Shown: positions 60,204 through 64,000 of the stretch, in pieces
Position numbering within the stretch: the first letter of the stretch is position 1
Layout of the letters: each line of letters starts with the position of its first letter
Assembly (NCBI GenBank): GCA_023614405.1
Contig: CM042688.1
Location: 70,666,253-70,730,252 of the forward strand
Length of the DNA: 64,000 nucleotides
Direction of reading: 5' to 3'
Source of the DNA: Avena insularis
Taxonomy: Eukaryota; Streptophyta; Magnoliopsida; Poales; Poaceae
The notes under the pieces: generated by a model
Databases searched by the model: none
What the model saw: the letters and a program-made list of their open reading frames with translations, nothing else
Told to the model about the DNA's origin: nothing
Position numbers and translations under genes: made by a program

Positions 60204-61500
60204 TGAAAGGACATTTATTGTCCTAATCTGTTTTGGAGTTCGTTAACAACATAAGGTACATTTTACTGTGTGTTAATGTCTACAGGTCAATCTATTGAAA
60301 AGAGAAAAAGTCAGATTAATGTGGGATATTCCATGGCCAAATCTAAGCTTACCTGAAGATTCTAGACCGGAGTCTCCAGTGTGCAAACACCGAAGTCTCC
60401 GGTGTGGTCTGGAATTTCCCCAAGTGTTCCTAGTGTGGGTGCTAGACTCGACTAGGGTCATTCTGTGAGGGGGTCCGGAGATAGACCGGATATCGGCCAG
60501 AGTCTCCGGTGTAATTTCTCACACTAGAGTTTCTGATGTGGAAACACCAGAGTCTCTAGTGTCTCTAGTCCGGAGTTTTGGCCAGATTCTCCGGAGTGAA
60601 CGACAAGACTCTACCCAAGACAGTTAGAGAGCCAATCCAGAGATGGATCAGAGATGGGCCCAAAAGTGCACTGTAGTCTAGACGGAGTCTACAGTGTCGG
60701 CCGAGTCTTTGGTGTGAATTGTCTCCAACGGTCAAAAACGGTTCATAGAGTGAGCCCTATAAATAGGGGACCTCATCCCCTTCCTCCAGTTGCTCGTTCC
60801 TGAAAAAGAAGACCACACCATTTGAGCCACCAAAACTCCAAGGTCTCTTCATCCAACCACCCAAAGTCGTTGATCTTTGGGGAATTAGAGGAGCAGGCAT
60901 CGATCTACAGCTTCACCAAGAGAGATCTTCATTTACTCCTCATTCACTTGAGGGCCCCTTGCTCTAGGGTTTCATTGGAAACCCTAAGCCTTGTTTTGGT
61001 TTGATTTGATTCTTACAAGTTTGTATTTCATTGCCTGATAGCTTTCTTGGATTCGGGAACCCCCAATTAAGTTGTGGGTGTGTGCCTCGAACTTATTGTA
61101 AAGGTGATGGCTACCACCTTGAAGGTTGCCAATATAGTGGAAGCGTGAATCGATCCCCTTGGGGCGAGGTTCACCAGAGAACAAGGGAGGCCTCTCGTGG
61201 CGTTGGTGGTTTGACACCACCCCCTCTCCAAACACATACGTACTTCCCCTCAAAAGGAAGGAACTGCGGGAAATAATCCTTGTGTCCCCGTGTGCTTCAC
61301 TTCGGCTACTTCTATCCTTTACTGTACCTTACTTTTTCTAGTTCTTGCTTAGTTAGGTTTTCTAGTGTGACATATAGGTAAAGTCACCATAGTTGCATAT
61401 CTAGAGAATTTACCTTTGTGTCAAACCCTAATTTGAAAAAGTAGTAAAATTTGAAGTAGCACCTATTCACCCCCCTCTAGGTGACTATATGATCCTTTCA
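60204..61500 (+). repeat. 3' LTR of the Sirevirus
   Basis: 1297 bp. It has the same palindrome-rich U3 (60365-60715), TATA ctataaata (about 60759), and end ...gatcctttca before ccttg. Confidence 0.92.
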
Positions 61501-61505
61501 CCTTG

Positions 61506-61888
61506 CATCCAGCCAGAACCTCGCCGTGCCCCACCAGAACCCCATAGCCCGTCACTATTGTCGCTTCACCGGACCACCACATTCGCGTTGCTGTGAAGAA
61601 GAAGCCACACCGCCCCTCCAGTGTTCACCGTGAGCTCCCCCCATACCACCTTTGGAGGTCGGGGCCACCATCATCACGGAGAGGCCAGTGGAACTGGCGG
61701 GAGAGGGTCCAGGGAGGAGATCAAAGCTAGCAGCGAGAGAGTTTCCCCGATGTCGCTCGAGAGGAGTGACATGGGAGTCTGGTAGTATATGTGCTACAAC
61801 CCAATTACGGGGGATTTATTTATCTTTTGGCTTTGTTGCTGGGAAATTAGTGCGCTATTGCAAATCCTAGTATTATCATCTAACACCA
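61506..61888. other. Continuation of the GC-rich flank, then the end of a second Sirevirus interior
   Basis: To about 61780 the sequence continues the GC-rich segment left of the Sirevirus. From there it becomes AT-rich and leads into a PPT. No gene. Confidence 0.4.
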
Positions 61889-62774
61889 AAAAGGGGGAGA
61901 GTGAAAGAGAATTTCTTGATCACTAGTGTTGTGTGTGTTAGATAACAATGTCATGGATACTCTAATTGTGTGTTGAGTGTTGTAGATACAAAAGATTTAT
62001 TACATGTGTCCGCATCATCCCTCCAAAAAAGGATGGAAAAGATCCCCTGCTCAAATTCAGCATGAACAAGCTTGCCAGACCAGATTATCCGCCCTTGGCT
62101 AGGGCCAGATAATCATCCCCTAGCGATTTTGGCTAAGAACCAGGAGCGTAGCTCTCTGTTGGGGGCGGATATTTGGCCGGATTTTTTGCTCTTGGCCGGA
62201 TGTTTACCCAGGCCGGATAATCCGTCCCTAACCAGGCTCGGATAATCCGTCCATCCCCACAAACAATGAAGGACCAGACGGCGCGGCTCTTTATTACGGG
62301 GGCAGGGGTTTGGGCTGGAGTTTTTTCTCCGGGCTAAAAAAATTCCTAGGCCAGATTATCCGGCCCCCGCTTGGGCTAGATTATCTGCCCCCTACGACTC
62401 CAAACAGCTACAATTCGGGAGGGGTACAAATACCCCTCCCCGTCTTCAACCTGGGGTCTCTCGAATCATCAGACAAGAACATTACTTTCGTGAGCCACCA
62501 AATTCCCAATATCTCCTCATTCAACCATCCAAAGGTCTTGATCTATGGATAATCGAAGGAGAAGGCCTTGATCTACATCATCATCGAAGCGATCTAAATT
62601 TCCCCCACATTCACATGAGAGCCCCTTGCATCTAGAGTTTCTTTGGAAATCCTAGATCTCATTTTTTTCTATTGATATACTTGATTTGTTGTGACATATT
62701 CTTGTCCTACTCGAGAGCCTCCAATTCAATTGTGGATGCATGCCTGAACTTATTGTAAAGGCACTAGTTCCTAC
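61889..62774 (+). mobile_element. PPT and partial 3' LTR of a second Sirevirus-like element
   Basis: The PPT aaaaagggggagag is followed by TGAAAGAGAATTTC (61902), like the head of the first Sirevirus LTR. U3 has repeated ggccggataatccg-type palindromes (62085-62370). The R-U5 part parallels the first LTR ('gccaccaaa', 'catccaaaggtcttgatcta', 'gaacttattgtaaag'). It is cut by another LTR at about 62775. Confidence 0.75.
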
Positions 62775-64000
62775 TGACTCGTGTAATAACAAGATCATTG
62801 GGGAACCCCAAGAGGAAGGTATGATGAGCATAGCAGTAAGTTTCCCTCAGTTATGAAACCAAGGTTATCGAACCAGTAGGAGCAAGGAAACACCTCCAAG
62901 GTGTTGCTAGCTGTCCTTTGGTAGGGTGCACTATCGGTGCTAGCAGCAACGTGGAAACCTGCACAACACAACCACAGAACTTTGTCCCCAACTTATAGTG
63001 AGGTTGTCAATATCACCGGTTTTGCTGAAAACAAAGGATTAAACGTATTGTGTGGAAGAAAGTAATAGTTTGCAGAAAGTAAATAGAAAGCAGTAAACAG
63101 TTGTAGATTGATGGTAAAAGAAAGGATCGGGGTCCATAGTTCACTAGTGGTGGCTCTTCTTAAGATAGATGACATGTTGGGTGAACAAATTATAGCGGGC
63201 CAATTGACAAACATCGAGAAAGCATACATGCATATACTAATCATCTTGACTCCTTTGAGATTTGGTTGGCATTACAACATTATACATAGACCGTAATCCA
63301 ACTGCATCTATGACTACTAATCCACCTTCAGGTTATCATCCGAACGCCCTCTAGTATTAAGTTGCAAGCAACAGATAATTGCATTATGCATTGTGTGTAA
63401 AGTAAACAATACGATTGTTCTATGAACAAAGGATTGCTGTTTTCTCCCTAGTAGCAACAGCACATCTAGTACCTTAGAGATTTCTGTCACTTCCCCAGAT
63501 TACTAGAGGCATGAACCCACTATCGAGCATAAATACTAACTCTTGGAGTTGCTAGCATCTACTTGGCCAAGATAGCTACTAATAACGGAAAGCATGTAAG
63601 ATCACAAATAACAAAGACATGATAGAATCAATAATCAATCTGAAATAGCATCTCAATATCCATCAGATCCCCGCAAACACAACATGTAGGATTACAAATA
63701 GATGATCTTGATCATGAACGGAGCTCACAAGATCTAAACATGACAGCACAAAGGAGAAGAACCAGCTATCTAGCTACTACATGGACCCGTAGTCTAGGTA
63801 TGAACTACTCACACATCACACTGAAGGCTTGCATGGTGATGAAGAAGGCCTCCAGGGTGAATTCTCCCCTCCGGCAGGGTGCCGGGAAGAGCTTCAGATC
63901 CCTCCCAATATAGGGATGGAGATGACGGCGGCTACAGACTCTTTTGTGGAATTTTGATCAGGTACTTAGGGTTTCTGTATCGGAGGCGATATATAGGCGA
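62775..64000 (-). mobile_element. Partial gypsy LTR in reverse orientation, running off the window
   Basis: Its layout parallels the LTR of element 2: a 'tttctgtcacttccc' segment (about 63480), a 'ccggcagggtgccgggaag' segment (about 63870), and a minus-strand TATA (gatatatagg near 63986). The boundary at tgactcg (62775) is inferred. No internal region is in the window. Confidence 0.6.

Larger units (their letters stand above)
31315..61500 (+). mobile_element. Ty1/copia retrotransposon of the Sirevirus group (Maximus-like), with nested insertions
   Basis: LTRs of 1268 and 1297 bp begin TGAAAGGACA and end ...TTTCA, with a perfect target duplication, ccttg (31310-31314 and 61501-61505). The PBS TGGTATCAGAGC follows the 5' LTR and the PPT aaaagggggga precedes the 3' LTR. 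A large gag with a coiled coil, copia-order pol (PR-IN-RT-RNaseH), an env-like ORF after pol and several PPT-like runs identify a Sirevirus. Two gypsy-type elements are inserted (36240-43493 and 47051-58392). Removing both with their duplicated target sites leaves about 11.6 kb. Many stops and frameshifts make it non-functional. Confidence 0.92.

Overview
This window is nuclear DNA from a grass, most likely a Triticeae species (wheat, barley or Aegilops type). The reasons are a large CACTA transposon with a viroplasmin-like ORF, a Tat-lineage Ty3/gypsy element, Sirevirus (Maximus-like) copia LTRs, and gypsy LTRs with a TGATACGT-type head, all nested and with little host sequence. The species is an inference. 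I see one host gene, a ubiquitin/eL40 fusion gene, and one gene carried inside a DNA transposon.

Layout. 1-752: GC-rich sequence with no gene I can support. 753-27333: a CACTA (En/Spm) element, about 12.2 kb once its insert is excluded. Both transposase genes and a small hybrid-binding-domain ORF read on the minus strand, and clusters of a 'TCTGTGGCGCATAT' motif lie near both ends. Inserted in it is a 14.35 kb Ty3/gypsy element of the Tat lineage (12488-26838, TSD catct) with gag-pol on plus, a second RNase H and a multi-exon antisense gene after pol. 27334-29153: the ubiquitin-eL40 fusion gene (four exons, plus strand) with a 44-bp tandem duplication spanning its last splice acceptor. 29154-31309: AT-rich, then GC-rich sequence without a clear gene.

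31315-61500: a degenerate Sirevirus copia element about 30 kb long (TSD ccttg). It has gag, pol and an env-like ORF and carries two inserted gypsy-type elements. The first (36240-43493, minus orientation, TSD gtaac) interrupts the integrase region. The second (47051-58392, plus orientation, TSD agcac/agaac) interrupts the env-like ORF. The 5' LTR of the second is itself split by a 4.8 kb Mutator-like element (48061-52871, 9-bp TSD) that carries a two-exon gene for a 199-aa protein with an XS-type zinc finger. 61506-64000: continuation of the GC-rich flank, the PPT and 3' LTR of another Sirevirus, and a gypsy LTR fragment running off the window.

The insertion order follows from the nesting. 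In the right-hand stack it is Sirevirus, then the two gypsy elements, then the MULE. In the left-hand stack it is CACTA, then the Tat element. The most interesting loci are the MULE-borne XS zinc-finger gene, the CACTA-borne hybrid-binding/transmembrane ORF, the altered ubiquitin-eL40 gene, and the regulatory-looking repeats inside the CACTA element.
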